Of a stretch of DNA of 29,790 bases, positions 1 to 7,248 are shown piece after piece. The notes under the pieces are model-generated. The model searched no databases. It had not been told where the DNA came from and was given only the letters and a program-made list of their open reading frames with translations. The position numbers and the translations under genes were made by a program. Source of the stretch: an uncultured bacterium. Lineage in GTDB: Bacteria > Bacillota > Clostridia > Lachnospirales > Lachnospiraceae. Every line of letters starts with the position of its first letter. Position 1 is the stretch's first letter. Location: contig CALBJL010000177.1 of assembly GCA_937893485.1 (NCBI GenBank), positions 1 through 29,790 on the forward strand, read 5' to 3'.

Positions 1-836
1 CGGCGGTACCGGCACAGGCAGCTACCGAAAACGTGACCATGTATGTTGGCGAGAAAACGTTCTATCGCGCCCACGGGATCGTATCCGGAGTTACTTCGAC
101 AAAAAAGGGGATCGTAGAGGCTGGCAAAAGTAAGCAGCACAGCTCATACTCAGAAGTCGAGATGGTTGCAAAGAAAACCGGAAAATCTACAGTTACGGTT
201 AAGACGAATAACGGCACAGAGAAAGTCAATGTTACCGTAAAAAAACTGGATATGCCGGTAAAGGTAAAGCAGCTGTCTCCGTCAAAGATCACATTGATGG
301 TCGAGAATCATGCCAACAAGGTGTTTGAAAAGGTCGAGATCAGTTATACCTTAAAGGATGCAGATGGCAATGTACTTGAGGAAAATAAAAAGGAACTCAC
401 GTACTTTGACATGTGTGCGAAAAAAACGTCCTATGTCAGCATTTATGTTGGCCAATACAGAAACCAGATTGATGCAGCCTCCTGTACCGCAAAGGTGACA
501 TATCTGGAAAGCTATCCGGTGACTGTTTATACGGATGTATCGAACAAGGTAAAGGCGACGATCAGTGGTGAAAAAGAAAAAGATGGCGCTATACACTATA
601 ATCTGAATCTGAAAAACCAAGTCAATGACGGCGTGCAGGGTGTCTGCTATATCATGCTCTACGATAAGGACGACAAGCTGATCGGTGTGGAGTACAGGTC
701 GATCGTTCTGGGAAAGAAAGGCACGAAGGGTGCTGCCATGAAAACCTCATCACTGTTTCTTCGGGCTACTTATCCGACATACGATCATATGAAGACCGTC
801 GTAAATGCCAATGCCACCTCAAGGCAGGAAATGTAA
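1..836 (+). CDS. Secreted Ig-like (Big-type) domain protein, 5'-truncated by the window edge
   Basis: The frame is open from the first bases of the window, so the true start lies outside it. The first visible residues, AVPAQAATENVTMYVGEK, look like the end of a signal peptide (an A-Q-A type cleavage site), so most of the mature protein is probably present. The next ~70 residues contain a G-I-V-E-A-G...V-A-K-K-T-G-K-S-T-V-T-V pattern typical of bacterial Ig-like (Big_2-like) domains, where 'attribute...constancy' strands end in TVTV. The remaining ~190 residues are beta-rich, with a second domain that has alternating hydrophobic residues (KVEISYTLKDADGNVL) and resembles FxLYD/Ig-like surface modules. 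No LPXTG or transmembrane anchor is visible at the C terminus. An internal GTG at 33 opens the longest in-window frame but has no ribosome binding site and is unlikely to be the real start. Role: an extracytoplasmic, probably cell-surface protein; the exact function is unknown. Confidence 0.7.
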   Translation, partial: AVPAQAATENVTMYVGEKTFYRAHGIVSGVTSTKKGIVEAGKSKQHSSYSEVEMVAKKTGKSTVTVKTNNGTEKVNVTVKKLDMPVKVKQLSPSKITLMVENHANKVFEKVEISYTLKDADGNVLEENKKELTYFDMCAKKTSYVSIYVGQYRNQIDAASCTAKVTYLESYPVTVYTDVSNKVKATISGEKEKDGAIHYNLNLKNQVNDGVQGVCYIMLYDKDDKLIGVEYRSIVLGKKGTKGAAMKTSSLFLRATYPTYDHMKTVVNANATSRQEM

Positions 837-855
837 AAAATATTGTATCACAGTC

Positions 856-886
856 AAAAGAGGATGTCGAAACGGCATCCTCTTTT
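856..886 (+). terminator. Intrinsic terminator of the Ig-like protein gene
   Basis: A perfect 11-bp inverted repeat (AAAAGAGGATG / CATCCTCTTTT) encloses a 9-nt loop and ends in T4, 20 nt after the stop codon. The A-run on the left arm would also let it work in the reverse direction. Confidence 0.8.
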
Positions 887-1009
887 ATGCGATAAGAAAT
901 TATAATTATAAAAAATTTATAAAAAATAAAAAAGTGAGAAAACACGAGAAAAAAAGAGAATAAGCGAGTAAAAATCATAATTTTTATAAAAAACGGAAAC
1001 TTCATTCGG

Positions 1010-1038
1010 TTGCACATCGATGATGAAAAACATATCAT
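1010..1038 (+). promoter_or_regulatory. SigA promoter of groES-groEL
   Basis: TTGCAC (1010-1015) and TATCAT (1033-1038) are separated by exactly 17 bp, placing transcription start near 1045, just before the CIRCE operator. The ~120 bp between the preceding terminator and this promoter are very A/T-rich (A-tract DNA) and hold no gene; they may act as an UP-like region. Confidence 0.7.
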
Positions 1039-1050
1039 ATGAACTAGCAA

Positions 1051-1077
1051 TTAGCACTCGGTATAAATGAGTGCTAA
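1051..1077 (+). promoter_or_regulatory. CIRCE operator (HrcA binding site) of groESL
   Basis: TTAGCACTC (1051-1059), a 9-bp spacer and GAGTGCTAA (1069-1077) match the CIRCE consensus perfectly. It lies in the 5' leader just after the predicted start of transcription, the usual groESL arrangement, so HrcA would block initiation or early elongation when unfolded protein is scarce. hrcA itself is not in the window. Confidence 0.97.
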
Positions 1078-1125
1078 CAAGCGAACGACGAAAAGCAGAT
1101 AATTATATGAAGGAGGCATTTTCAC

Positions 1126-1410
1126 ATGAAATTAGTACCGTTATTAGACAGAGTTGTTATCAAGCAGCTTGAAGCAGAAGAAAAGACAAAATCAGGCATT
1201 ATTTTAGCCAGCTCCGCACAGGAGAAGCCTCAGGAGGCAGAGGTCGTTGCAGTCGGACCGGGTGGAGTTGTAGACGGCAAGGAAGTGACGATGCAGGTGA
1301 AGGAAGGTCAGAAGGTGATCTATTCCAAGTATGCAGGCACAGAGGTAAAGCTGGAGGGACAGGAATACATCATCGTCCGCCAGAGCGACATTCTCGCAAT
1401 CGTAGAGTAG
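1126..1410 (+). CDS. groES: Co-chaperonin GroES (Hsp10)
   Basis: This 94-residue cytosolic protein forms the heptameric lid of the GroEL folding chamber. It begins MKLVPLLDRVVIKQLEAEEK, the characteristic GroES N terminus, and carries the mobile-loop region (KTKSGIILASSAQEKPQEAEV) that contacts GroEL. The C-terminal part has the conserved KVIYSKYAGTEVKLEG...YIIVRQSDILAIVE. Length is normal for the family. The start is supported by AGGAGG at 1111-1116, 9 nt before the ATG. It is first in a two-gene operon, with groEL 99 bp downstream, under CIRCE/HrcA control. Nothing is anomalous. Confidence 0.98.
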   Translation: MKLVPLLDRVVIKQLEAEEKTKSGIILASSAQEKPQEAEVVAVGPGGVVDGKEVTMQVKEGQKVIYSKYAGTEVKLEGQEYIIVRQSDILAIVE

Positions 1411-1509
1411 GAAAAGGTTCAGGGACAAAGCTACAAAACAGTGGTTTTGCGGATGTCTCAGAATAGGTATTAAAATCATCATAGAAACAGAAAAAGGAGA
1501 GTAATTATC

Positions 1510-3135
1510 ATGGCAAAGGAAATCAAATATGGCGCAGAAGCGCGTGCAGCCTTAGAAGCAGGCGTAGATAAACTGGCAAATACCGTGCGTGTAACGCTTG
1601 GACCGAAGGGACGTAATGTTGTACTTGACAAGTCCTATGGCGCTCCGCTCATTACCAACGACGGTGTGACGATCGCAAAGGAGATCGAGTTAGAGGATGA
1701 ATTTGAGAACATGGGTGCACAGCTTGTAAAGGAAGTTGCCACCAAGACAAACGATGTAGCCGGTGACGGTACAACGACTGCAACTGTTTTAGCACAGGCA
1801 ATGATCAAAGAGGGTATGAAGAACCTCGCAGCCGGAGCAAACCCGATCATCCTCAGAAAAGGTATGAAGAAAGCTGCCGAGAAGGCAGTTGAGGCACTTG
1901 CCGGAATGAGCAAGGCAGTTGACGGTAAGGATCAGATCGCAAAGGTCGCAGCGATCTCAGCAGGAGATGCAGAGGTCGGCAATCTCGTTGCAGATGCAAT
2001 GGAGAAGGTATCCAAGGACGGTGTTATTACGATTGAGGAGAGCAAGACCATGCAGACCGAGCTCGATCTGGTAGAAGGTATGCAGTTTGACCGCGGATAC
2101 ATTTCCGCATATATGGCAACCGATATGGATAAGATGGAGGCCGTGCTTGATGATCCGTATATCCTGATCACCGATAAGAAGGTCAGCAACATTCAGGATC
2201 TGCTGCCCATCTTAGAGCAGGTCGTACAGTCCGGTGCAAGACTGCTCATCATCGCTGAGGATGTAGAGGGCGAGGCGCTCACCACATTGATCTTAAACAA
2301 GCTGCGTGGTACTTTCAATGTCGTAGCTGTCAAGGCACCCGGATATGGTGACAGAAGAAAGGCAATGCTTGAGGATATTGCGATACTGACCGGCGGACAG
2401 GTGATTTCATCAGAGCTTGGCATGGAGCTCAAGGAGACTACCATGAATATGTTCGGCCGTGCAAAATCCGTAAAGGTACAGAAAGAAAATACTGTGATCG
2501 TAGACGGTTATGGAGACAAAGAGGCGATCGCTTCACGTGTTGCACAGATCCGTGCACAGATTGAGGAGACAACATCTGAGTTCGATAAAGAGAAATTACA
2601 AGAGCGGCTGGCAAAGCTTGCCGGTGGTGTCGCTGTGATCCGTGTCGGAGCAGCTACCGAGACAGAGATGAAGGAGAGCAAGCTGCGTATGGAGGATGCG
2701 TTGAACGCAACTCGTGCAGCAGTAGAGGAAGGAATTATCTCAGGCGGCGGTTCTGCATATATCCACGCTTCCAAGAAGGTTGCGGAATTCGCAGCACAGT
2801 TAGAGGGTGATGAAAAGACCGGTGCAAACGTGATCTTAAAGGCACTTGAGGCACCGTTATACTTCATCGCAGACAACGCAGGCCTTGAGGGATCAGTTAT
2901 TATCAATAAGGTACGTGAATCAGAGGTCGGTGTCGGATACGATGCAGCCGCTGAGGAGTATGTAGATATGGTCAAGAGCGGTATCCTTGATCCTGTCAAG
3001 GTAACAAGAAGCGCCCTGCAGAATGCGACAAGTGTGGCATCTACACTGTTGACGACTGAGTCTGTCGTAGCAAATATCAAGGAAGATGTACCCGCAATGC
3101 CCGCAGGCGGAGCACCCGGAATGGGCATGATGTAA
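1510..3135 (+). CDS. groEL: Chaperonin GroEL (Hsp60)
   Basis: This 541-residue ATP-dependent chaperonin subunit forms a 14-mer that refolds cytosolic proteins with GroES. Hallmarks are the N terminus MAKEIKYGAEARAALEAGVD, the ATP site VTLGPKGRNV and the AGDGTTTATVLA motif around residue 87, the apical domain, and ISGGGSAYIHAS near residue 410. The C terminus ends in a Gly/Met-rich tail (PAGGAPGMGMM), as in canonical GroELs. Start: ATG 1510 preceded by GGAG at 1496-1499. The 99-bp gap from groES has no promoter or terminator that I can see, so the two genes are co-transcribed under the CIRCE operator. It is followed by terminator structures at 3199-3273. Confidence 0.99.
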   Translation: MAKEIKYGAEARAALEAGVDKLANTVRVTLGPKGRNVVLDKSYGAPLITNDGVTIAKEIELEDEFENMGAQLVKEVATKTNDVAGDGTTTATVLAQAMIKEGMKNLAAGANPIILRKGMKKAAEKAVEALAGMSKAVDGKDQIAKVAAISAGDAEVGNLVADAMEKVSKDGVITIEESKTMQTELDLVEGMQFDRGYISAYMATDMDKMEAVLDDPYILITDKKVSNIQDLLPILEQVVQSGARLLIIAEDVEGEALTTLILNKLRGTFNVVAVKAPGYGDRRKAMLEDIAILTGGQVISSELGMELKETTMNMFGRAKSVKVQKENTVIVDGYGDKEAIASRVAQIRAQIEETTSEFDKEKLQERLAKLAGGVAVIRVGAATETEMKESKLRMEDALNATRAAVEEGIISGGGSAYIHASKKVAEFAAQLEGDEKTGANVILKALEAPLYFIADNAGLEGSVIINKVRESEVGVGYDAAAEEYVDMVKSGILDPVKVTRSALQNATSVASTLLTTESVVANIKEDVPAMPAGGAPGMGMM

Positions 3136-3198
3136 TGAGCGCAAGTGAGTCAACAAGCTTGCATAATTGACGAGCGGCGGATGCTGATGAGGTGCTGG

Positions 3199-3228
3199 TT
3201 TTGCATATTATGTAATAATTATGCAAAA
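3199..3228 (+). other. AT-rich inverted repeat downstream of groEL
   Basis: TTTTGCATA (3199-3207) pairs with TATGCAAAA (3220-3228), and the stem can extend across TTAT/ATAA with one bulge. There is no T-run directly after it, so it is probably an RNA 3'-end stabilising hairpin or an upstream helper of the terminator that follows at 3234. Confidence 0.4.
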
Positions 3229-3233
3229 CATAC

Positions 3234-3273
3234 AAATGCAGTCGATTCTTTTAAGAAATCGGCTGCATTTTTT
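3234..3273 (+). terminator. Intrinsic terminator of groESL
   Basis: A 14-bp stem (arms 3234-3247 and 3257-3270) has one G-T wobble and is followed by a T-run to 3273. It lies ~100 nt beyond the groEL stop. Confidence 0.85.
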
Positions 3274-3287
3274 GTGCATATTGTACA

Positions 3288-3315
3288 TTGAAATTCCTAA
3301 AAAGTATGATATACT
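3288..3315 (+). promoter_or_regulatory. Extended -10 SigA promoter for the 77-residue protein gene
   Basis: TTGAAA (3288-3293), a 16-bp spacer and TATACT (3310-3315) preceded by TG at 3307-3308 form a good SigA promoter with an extended -10, 75 bp before the start codon. Confidence 0.65.
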
Positions 3316-3389
3316 AAGGACGTAAGTTAAGAAAGAGGAAAAAGGTGCTGCTCAGAAGAAGGAGCGGTCAAAAGAAAGGAGAACTAATT

Positions 3390-3623
3390 ATGAAGGTTCA
3401 GAACATTAAAGACGTAAATGCATTTTTCAAGATGATCGATAGCTGTGAAGGTACGGTAGAGCTGGTTACCGGCGAGGGCGACCGCCTGAACTTAAAGTCA
3501 AAGCTCAGCCAGTATGTATCATTGGCAAACATTTTCTCTAACGGAGACATTCCGGAGATGGAGATCGTTGCACATGAGAAAGAGGATGTTGAGAAGATCC
3601 TTCACTTCATGATGAACAACTAA
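3390..3623 (+). CDS. Conserved small protein of unknown function (77 aa)
   Basis: I chose ATG 3390 (MKVQNIKDVNAFFKMIDSCE) because it has AAAGGAGA ~9 nt upstream. The longer frame from GTG 3345 would place this Shine-Dalgarno inside the coding sequence and adds a basic, unlikely N terminus. The protein is small, mildly acidic and soluble, with no signal peptide, membrane segment or cysteine motif. It contains VELVTGEGDRLNLKSKLSQY and ends in a helical EDVEKILHFMMN. It resembles short conserved Lachnospiraceae proteins, but I cannot give a function. It is monocistronic, with its own extended -10 promoter and a strong terminator. No ligand-binding or catalytic residues can be named. Confidence 0.8.
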   Translation: MKVQNIKDVNAFFKMIDSCEGTVELVTGEGDRLNLKSKLSQYVSLANIFSNGDIPEMEIVAHEKEDVEKILHFMMNN

Positions 3624-3658
3624 TCGGATTTGTCGGATACATAACATTATGAAATCAG

Positions 3659-3689
3659 AGAGGTGTGCGCTGTGCGCACACCTCTTTTT
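3659..3689 (+). terminator. Intrinsic terminator
   Basis: A perfect 12-bp GC-rich stem (AGAGGTGTGCGC / GCGCACACCTCT) with a 3-nt TGT loop is followed by T5. The end of the T-tract is reused as the -35 box (TTGCAT) of the degV promoter. Confidence 0.9.
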
Positions 3690-3716
3690 GCATTCAAGGA
3701 AAAAATATGCTATGAT
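3688..3716 (+). promoter_or_regulatory. SigA promoter of degV
   Basis: TTGCAT (3688-3693), a 17-bp spacer and TATGAT (3711-3716) with an extended TG at 3708-3709. The -35 starts in the T-tract of the upstream terminator, so termination and initiation signals are fused. Confidence 0.75.
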
Positions 3717-3748
3717 GGAATATATACTAGCATTTGTGGAGGATACAT

Positions 3749-4627
3749 ATGAGTAAGGTAGCAATTCTGACGGACAGCAATTCCGGTATCACGCAGGCAG
3801 AGGCTGCGCGAGGCGGTCTGTATGTCATACCAATGCCGTTTTATATCAATGACCAGATGTTTTTTGAGGAGATTGATCTCTCACAGGAGGATTTTTATGG
3901 CAGGCTGACAGAGGGCGCCGAGATCAAGACATCCATGCCGACCGTCGGCAGTGTGACCGATGAGTGGAGCAGGCTGCTGGAAGATTATGATGAGGTCGTA
4001 TATATTCCGATGTCGAGCGGTTTGTCCAGCTCGTGCCAGACTGCTTATATGCTCGCGCAGAATGAGCCGTTTGACGGAAAAGTGTTTGTTGTGGACAATC
4101 AGCGTATTTCCGTTACACAGCGGCAGTCGGTCTATGATGCAAAGCTGCTGGCGGATCAGGGAAAGAGCGCGAAGGAGATTCGTGAGATCCTTTTAGTCGA
4201 GAAGTTTCAGTCATCCATTTACATTATGGTAGACACGCTGACTTATCTTAAGCGGGGCGGGCGGATCACGCCGGCGGCAGCGGCACTCGGTACCCTGTTA
4301 AAGCTCAAGCCTGTGCTGCAGATTCAGGGTGAAAAGCTGGATGCGTTCGCAAAGGCACGCACGGTCAAGCAGGCAAAGAAGATCATGATCGACGCGATTA
4401 AAAAGGATTTTGAGGAGCGTTTCCATGACGCTTCCGGTAGCAATATGTATCTGGAGATCGCTTACACTTATGACCGCGCGGCTGCAAAGCAGTTCCGGGA
4501 CGAGGTCAATGAATATTTTCCGGATCATGAGATTGTGATTAATCCGTTGTCTTTAAGTGTCTCCTGCCATATCGGACCCGGAGCACTGGCGCTGGCGACT
4601 TCACACCGTATCGGTGATCCGGCGTAA
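3749..4627 (+). CDS. DegV family fatty-acid-binding protein
   Basis: This 292-residue cytosolic protein belongs to the DegV/FakB family. These proteins bind a fatty acid and, in Gram-positive bacteria, present it to the kinase FakA for entry into phospholipid synthesis. Visible hallmarks: the N-terminal TDSNSG (family TDSxS) that binds the carboxylate, KTSMPTVG, the PMSSGLSSSCQTA loop, and TLTYLKRGGRITPAAAALG followed by LKPVLQI. Length is typical. The start is ATG 3749, because GGAGG at 3738-3742 lies 6 nt upstream; the in-frame TTG at 3734 would put this site inside the gene. It is monocistronic. No fakA gene is adjacent, so the partner kinase must be elsewhere. Family membership is confident; the exact lipid ligand is not known. 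Confidence 0.95.
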   Translation: MSKVAILTDSNSGITQAEAARGGLYVIPMPFYINDQMFFEEIDLSQEDFYGRLTEGAEIKTSMPTVGSVTDEWSRLLEDYDEVVYIPMSSGLSSSCQTAYMLAQNEPFDGKVFVVDNQRISVTQRQSVYDAKLLADQGKSAKEIREILLVEKFQSSIYIMVDTLTYLKRGGRITPAAAALGTLLKLKPVLQIQGEKLDAFAKARTVKQAKKIMIDAIKKDFEERFHDASGSNMYLEIAYTYDRAAAKQFRDEVNEYFPDHEIVINPLSLSVSCHIGPGALALATSHRIGDPA

Positions 4628-4668
4628 AAGAACAGTGATTTTCGCGTGTATACGATGAACAATAGCCC

Positions 4669-4708
4669 TTTACTTTCTGATTGTTATCATGTATAATCAG
4701 AAAGTAAA
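4669..4708 (+). promoter_or_regulatory. Promoter embedded in a 14-bp perfect inverted repeat, upstream of purA
   Basis: TTTACT (4669-4674), a 17-bp spacer and TATAAT (4692-4697) give a plausible SigA promoter with start near 4704. The -35 lies in the left arm and the -10 overlaps the loop of a perfect 14-bp inverted repeat (4669-4682 / 4695-4708). No T-run follows, so this is not a terminator. The symmetry could be an operator or a cruciform. Confidence 0.5.
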
Positions 4709-4721
4709 AACGGACATTGGG

Positions 4722-4749
4722 AAAGCAGGTTTTTACGCCTGCTTTTTTT
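4722..4749 (+). terminator. Terminator of degV or attenuator in the purA leader
   Basis: AAAGCAGG (4722-4729) pairs with CCTGCTTT (4738-4745), and T7 extends to 4749. It lies ~95 nt after degV but also ~18 nt downstream of the predicted start at 4704, so it could act as an attenuator on the purA transcript. Confidence 0.75.
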
Positions 4750-4774
4750 ATGCGATAGTCATATTTACAAATAA

Positions 4775-4795
4775 ACAGAATACATATGATTCTGT
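4775..4795 (+). promoter_or_regulatory. 21-bp palindrome just before the purA ribosome binding site
   Basis: ACAGAAT (4775-4781), 7 bp and ATTCTGT (4789-4795) form a perfect interrupted palindrome overlapping a possible -10 (TATGAT, 4785-4790; TTTACA at 4764 is only 15 bp upstream). It could be an operator or an mRNA hairpin; no regulator can be assigned. Confidence 0.35.
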
Positions 4796-4816
4796 GACAA
4801 ATCAGGAGGTACTGAG

Positions 4817-6106
4817 ATGGTTAAAGCAGTAGTAGGAGCGAACTGGGGCGACGAAGGAAAGGGAAAGATCACCGATATGCTTGCAAAGGATGCGGACATT
4901 ATCATTCGTTTCCAGGGCGGAGCAAACGCAGGTCATACGATCAAAAACAATTATGGCAAGTTTGCGTTGCATACATTACCCAGCGGTGTATTCTACGACC
5001 ATACGACGAGCGTTATCGGAAATGGTGTGGCACTCGATGTGAAGAAATTGTTTAACGAGATCAAAGACATCACATCCAAGGGTGTACCGACACCCAAGAT
5101 CCTTGTATCGGATCGTGCACAGATGGTAATGTCTTATCATGTACTGTTTGATCAGTATGAGGAGGAACGTCTGGGTGGAAAATCCTTCGGATCGACCAAA
5201 TCCGGTATCGCACCTTTTTATTCAGATAAATATGCAAAAATCGGTTTTCAGGTCAGCGAGCTGTTTGACGAGGAACTGTTAAAGGAAAAGGTAGAGCGCA
5301 TCTGTGAGCAGAAGAACGTGATTTTAGAGCATCTGTATCACAAGCCCGCGATCAAGCCGGAGGAGCTGCTTGAGGAGCTGCACGGCTACCGCGAAATGAT
5401 TGAGCCGTATGTATGTGATGTGTCCGCATATCTGGCAGAGGCATTGAAGGAAAACAGGACAATTTTATTGGAGGGTCAGCTCGGAACGATGAAAGATCCC
5501 GACCACGGCATCTATCCGATGGTGACATCTTCTTCTACACTGGCTGCCTATGGTGCGATCGGCGCAGGCATTCCACCGTATGAGATCAGGCAGATCGTGA
5601 CGGTTGTGAAGGCATATTCGTCTGCGGTCGGCGCAGGTGAGTTCGTCAGTGAGATCTTCGGAGAAGAGGCGGAGCTGCTTAGAAACCATGGCGGAGACGG
5701 CGGAGAGTATGGCGCTACGACCGGCAGACCGAGGCGTGTCGGCTGGTTCGACTGTGTGGCAAGCAAATACGGCTGCCGTCTGCAGGGCACGACCGATGTC
5801 GTCCTGACAGTCGTAGACGCACTCGGCTATCTCAATGAGATTCCGGTATGTACCGGGTATGAGATCGACGGAGAAGTTACAACCGATTTCCCTGTTACGG
5901 TAAAGCTGAAAAAGGCAAAGCCCGTGATCGAGGTGCTGCCCGGATGGAAATGTGATGTTCAGGGCATCCGCAAGTTTGAGGAGCTGCCGGAGAACTGCCG
6001 TAAATACATCGAGTTTATCGAGCAGCAGATCGGATACCCGATCACAATGGTATCCAACGGACCGGGCAGAGAGGATATTATTTACAGAACTTCCGCATTA
6101 AAATAA
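4817..6106 (+). CDS. purA: Adenylosuccinate synthetase
   Basis: This 429-residue enzyme joins IMP and aspartate using GTP to form adenylosuccinate, the first committed step from IMP to AMP. The N-terminal GANWGDEGKGKITD is the GTP-binding loop with catalytic Asp12, and GGANAGHTI supplies His40 (E. coli Asp13/His41). LEGQLGTMKDPDHGIYP, the Thr-rich VTSSSTL, and GATTGRPRRVGWFDC, which contacts IMP, follow in family order. Length is normal. The start is ATG 4817, with AGGAGGT at 4803-4809. It stands alone, without other purine genes. The upstream region has a terminator-like hairpin and two palindromes that may regulate it; no purine-riboswitch core was recognised. A strong terminator follows. 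Confidence 0.98.
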   Translation: MVKAVVGANWGDEGKGKITDMLAKDADIIIRFQGGANAGHTIKNNYGKFALHTLPSGVFYDHTTSVIGNGVALDVKKLFNEIKDITSKGVPTPKILVSDRAQMVMSYHVLFDQYEEERLGGKSFGSTKSGIAPFYSDKYAKIGFQVSELFDEELLKEKVERICEQKNVILEHLYHKPAIKPEELLEELHGYREMIEPYVCDVSAYLAEALKENRTILLEGQLGTMKDPDHGIYPMVTSSSTLAAYGAIGAGIPPYEIRQIVTVVKAYSSAVGAGEFVSEIFGEEAELLRNHGGDGGEYGATTGRPRRVGWFDCVASKYGCRLQGTTDVVLTVVDALGYLNEIPVCTGYEIDGEVTTDFPVTVKLKKAKPVIEVLPGWKCDVQGIRKFEELPENCRKYIEFIEQQIGYPITMVSNGPGREDIIYRTSALK

Positions 6107-6120
6107 CAGCGACAGCGCAG

Positions 6121-6153
6121 AAAAATAACACGCATGATGCGTGTTATTTTTTT
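6121..6153. terminator. Bidirectional terminator between purA and the convergent small genes
   Basis: AAAAATAACACGC and its complement GCGTGTTATTTTT form a long perfect hairpin with a 5-nt loop, bounded by A5 on the left and T7 on the right. It serves purA on the plus strand; for the minus-strand gene ending at 6144 it overlaps the stop region. Confidence 0.85.
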
Positions 6154-6338
6154 AGCAGCCGGTAGATAAATCCGTATGCCCAGATCAGTACGGGTACAAT
6201 GATCGTACAGTAGATCGAAGCGCGGAACGCGTTCATCGTATTGGGATCATCGGTGAGCGCGAGTACGATCGTGACGACGTACATTGATACTAACAGGATA
6301 CAGCCGATGATGGCGAGAATTCGTTTTGCTTTTTTCAT
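6144..6338 (-). CDS. Small two-helix membrane protein of unknown function (64 aa)
   Basis: It encodes MKKAKRILAIIGCILLVSMY... with two predicted membrane helices, residues ~6-28 and ~40-60, joined by a short polar loop (TDDPNTMNAFRAS). Both ends are basic (MKKAKR at the N terminus, RLLKK at the C terminus), consistent with N-in/C-in topology. On the minus strand AAAGGAG lies ~10 nt before the ATG. The gene begins only 15 bp after the stop of the 106-residue gene upstream, so the two probably form an operon. It ends against the bidirectional terminator shared with purA. No functional motif is visible. Confidence 0.75.
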   Translation of the reverse strand: MKKAKRILAIIGCILLVSMYVVTIVLALTDDPNTMNAFRASIYCTIIVPVLIWAYGFIYRLLKK

Positions 6339-6353
6339 AGAATGGTACTCCTT

Positions 6354-6674
6354 TCAGGTGTTTAGCGGGAATAAGCCCGCTTTCTGGCAGAGCTGCCAGT
6401 AATCGCGGCGCGCGTTATACTGTTCGTTTAACCATTCGCAGGCGAGATCCAGTCCTTCCTCCGTAAATGGGAAGTCGTTCGAGGTCTTGTCCTCATCCGG
6501 TGTGTGTTCATAGTTATACGGCTCCGGATAGACGGTCGCACGCAGTACGTCGGGCGCATCTTCTTCGTCGGAAGCACTTGTTTTGGTGATATAGTAGCGC
6601 ATCCCCTGACAGCTTCCGGTAAAATGAGTTTTTTTATAAAATGACAGATGAAACAGGTCACTTCGTTGAACCAT
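6354..6674 (-). CDS. Conserved hypothetical protein (106 aa)
   Basis: This soluble, acidic protein begins MVQRSDLFHLSFYKKTHFTG; the minus-strand start has AAAGGAGC (6681-6688), 6 nt upstream. Aromatic-rich blocks (GMRYYITKT, VYPEPYNYEHTPDEDKTS, ACEWLNEQYNARRDYWQ) suggest a compact globular fold. It has no signal peptide, membrane segment or known catalytic motif. It looks like short conserved proteins seen in Lachnospiraceae genomes, but I cannot assign a function. It is first in a two-gene minus-strand operon with the 64-residue membrane protein. Its promoter region abuts the left end of the inverted-repeat element (6703), with a TAATAT box at the junction, so an insertion could have changed its expression. 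A 93-residue overlapping frame (6428-6709) was rejected as a shadow. Confidence 0.75.
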   Translation of the reverse strand: MVQRSDLFHLSFYKKTHFTGSCQGMRYYITKTSASDEEDAPDVLRATVYPEPYNYEHTPDEDKTSNDFPFTEEGLDLACEWLNEQYNARRDYWQLCQKAGLFPLNT

Positions 6675-6704
6675 GACTGCTCCTTTCGCTCGTAAAAAAT
6701 ATTA

Positions 6705-6723
6705 GGCATTTGCGAAACTATTT
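6705..6723 (+). repeat. Left terminal inverted repeat
   Basis: GGCATTTGCGAAACTATTT, preceded by TA. It matches the inverted right repeat (7230-7248) except for one A/G difference at position 4. Confidence 0.75.
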
Positions 6724-6966
6724 AATCATCGGGCTACCTGGCTGTGGCACAGTGGTATTCTGGTCAAGCTGCTCCGATTGCCCGGCGGTGTCTCGCTGTT
6801 TCTTCAGCCTTGGCTCGATGTGTCCTTCAGTCCCTTTGCACACATAGCCTGCGGCTTTCAGTTATGACATGAGAATCGATATCAATTCGCTCGCACTTCG
6901 CCGGACAAAAGTCGCAGTTGACAGATACCACTATGCCCACAGCCGTTAGCCCTGCGTAATATACTA

Positions 6967-6976
6967 TTTGCGAAAC
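6967..6976 (+). repeat. Internal direct copy of the TIR core
   Basis: TTTGCGAAAC followed by ATTTTA repeats the core of the left end in direct orientation, at the centre of the element. It may mark a nested or composite structure. Confidence 0.5.
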
Positions 6977-7089
6977 ATTTTAGTAGGTAAATGGAGCATG
7001 TGCGCACTATCAACCCAGAGGTAGAAGTAGCAGCGCGAGCAAAGGCGTGTCTGATTTTGCTGCCTTTGCACGATGGAGAGGAGACTCGT

Positions 7090-7129
7090 AACTCGTGGAA
7101 GCCTTTGCTGAACACGAGTTAGGTTTTTT
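7090..7129 (+). terminator. Terminator-like hairpin inside the element
   Basis: AACTCGTG (7090-7097) pairs with CACGAGTT (7113-7120), and T6 follows at 7124-7129. A second hairpin, GCAAAGGC/GCCTTTGC (7039-7046 / 7062-7069), lies just upstream. Together they suggest a transcribed non-coding segment, but no promoter could be assigned. Confidence 0.45.
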
Positions 7130-7229
7130 CGAGGCTCAGCGGAATGATTCGTGCAATGAAAGCAAAACAGACCTGCTTGCGGGAGCTGCAACCTCTTAAC
7201 AACGTGCTTGCATGACCCAAAACCTGGAA

Positions 7230-7248
7230 AAATAGTTTCGCAAACGCC
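7230..7248 (-). repeat. Right terminal inverted repeat
   Basis: On the minus strand it reads GGCGTTTGCGAAACTATTT, followed on the plus strand by TA. It is the mate of the repeat at 6705-6723. Confidence 0.75.

Noticed and set aside
863..871. Spo0A box-like TGTCGAAA
   Set aside because: It lies in the stem-loop of a terminator, away from any promoter; chance match.
2508..3128. 206-codon minus-strand frame opposite groEL
   Set aside because: Shadow of a highly biased, conserved gene; Ser/Ala/Thr-rich.
6428..6709. 93-codon minus-strand frame overlapping the 106-residue gene
   Set aside because: Shadow frame; the other frame has the better ribosome binding site and composition.
6882..7115. 77-codon minus-strand frame inside the element
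   Set aside because: No ribosome binding site and no conserved-looking sequence; overlaps hairpins.
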